A stretch of 64,000 nucleotides of DNA, taken from Streptomyces actuosus. GTDB lineage: Bacteria; Actinomycetota; Actinomycetes; Streptomycetales; Streptomycetaceae. A program made the position numbers and the translations under genes. The stretch spans positions 49,281 to 113,280 of the forward strand of contig NZ_JAFFZS010000027.1 in NCBI RefSeq assembly GCF_016921115.1, given 5' to 3'. The stretch's first letter is position 1; each line of letters starts with the position of its first letter. Of the stretch, positions 63,826 to 64,000 are shown piece after piece. The notes under the pieces are model-generated. The model did not search any database. It was not told where the DNA came from and was given only the letters and a program-made list of their open reading frames with translations.

Positions 63826-64000
63826 TCAACTCACCGTGACTGCCGATTTCCCCGTGTCCGCGACGGAGTCCTGCTCCATCTGCTCGGCGATCTTCATCGC
63901 CTCTTCGATCAGGGTCTCGACGATCTTCGACTCGGGCACGGTCTTGATGACCTCGCCCTTGACGAAGATCTGCCCCTTGCCGTTGCCGGAGGCGACACCC
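63826..64000 (-). CDS. ispG: 4-hydroxy-3-methylbut-2-enyl diphosphate synthase, C-terminal end
   Basis: Only the last 57 codons are in the window: VASGNGKGQIFVKGEVIKTV then PESKIVETLIEEAMKIAEQM, which is the characteristic IspG (GcpE) C-terminus. It makes HMBPP in the MEP pathway with a [4Fe-4S] cluster; the cluster cysteines lie outside the window. It is 36 bp upstream of dxs in the same direction, forming a MEP-hopanoid operon. Confidence 0.93.
   Translation of the reverse strand, partial: GVASGNGKGQIFVKGEVIKTVPESKIVETLIEEAMKIAEQMEQDSVADTGKSAVTVS

Overview
The window is chromosomal DNA of a filamentous actinomycete, almost certainly a Streptomyces. GC content is very high and third-codon positions are G/C-biased. 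GTG starts and ATGA/GTGA overlaps are frequent. The gene families are typical of the genus: an SsgA-like sporulation protein, a Streptomyces-type contractile injection system, a MatB-like glycan synthase, hopanoid genes and a c-di-AMP riboswitch upstream of an M23 peptidase. No tRNA, rRNA, CRISPR array or insertion sequence was found.

Layout. (1) 1-5561, minus: the N-terminal part of a non-ribosomal peptide synthetase (C-A-PCP-C-A, running off the left edge). (2) 6209-31649: a contractile injection system (CIS/eCIS) locus. At its left end a membrane-anchored Ig-like protein (minus) is divergent from a LuxR-type regulator that carries a rare TTA (bldA) codon. A secreted beta-propeller protein, a DUF4255/Pvc16-like terminator and an AAA+ ATPase follow. 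A divergently placed large protein then joins an eCIS-targeting DUF4157 domain to a zinc-deaminase motif and two tandem HTH-ended repeats. The structural operon is sheath, tube, small assembly proteins, a 1056-residue disordered protein, second tube, LysM adaptor, VgrG-like spike, PAAR tip, gp25, gpJ and gpI baseplate proteins, and a CisA-like zinc-ribbon/TM/discoidin protein. (3) 31999-33706: a TetR repressor divergent from a short-chain dehydrogenase-like protein that lacks the catalytic Tyr, with a candidate operator between them. (4) 34349-38924: a complete citrulassin-type lasso peptide cluster (precursor, cyclase, RRE protein, leader peptidase, ABC exporter). (5) 39102-45211: a small membrane protein, a flavin amine oxidase, an SsgA-like protein, two tandem GAF-ANTAR regulators and a STAS protein. 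A perfect 49-bp palindrome lies between the amine oxidase and the SsgA-like gene. (6) 45366-52480: a cell-surface glycan locus with a PQQ-propeller protein, a GH26-like protein, a Thr/Gly-rich membrane protein, a MatB-like deacetylase/glycosyltransferase fusion and an acyltransferase. (7) 52576-59654: an ABC-ATPase remnant, a DUF4142 protein, a small zinc-ribbon membrane protein, a TetR regulator, an SGNH hydrolase, a LysM/M23 peptidase under a c-di-AMP riboswitch, a decayed alpha-galactosidase and a tyrosine phosphatase. (8) 59675-64000, minus: a small membrane protein, an XRE-cupin regulator and part of a hopanoid operon (aminotransferase, dxs, ispG).

The most notable system is the injection system with its in-cluster candidate effector. 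The cargo has a deaminase-like centre and a repeated HTH-like C-terminus. Its N-terminal region shares short VQR motifs with the large disordered protein of the structural operon. The adjacent regulator may be tied to development through a TTA codon. All functional assignments rest on motif reading by eye; no database search was possible.
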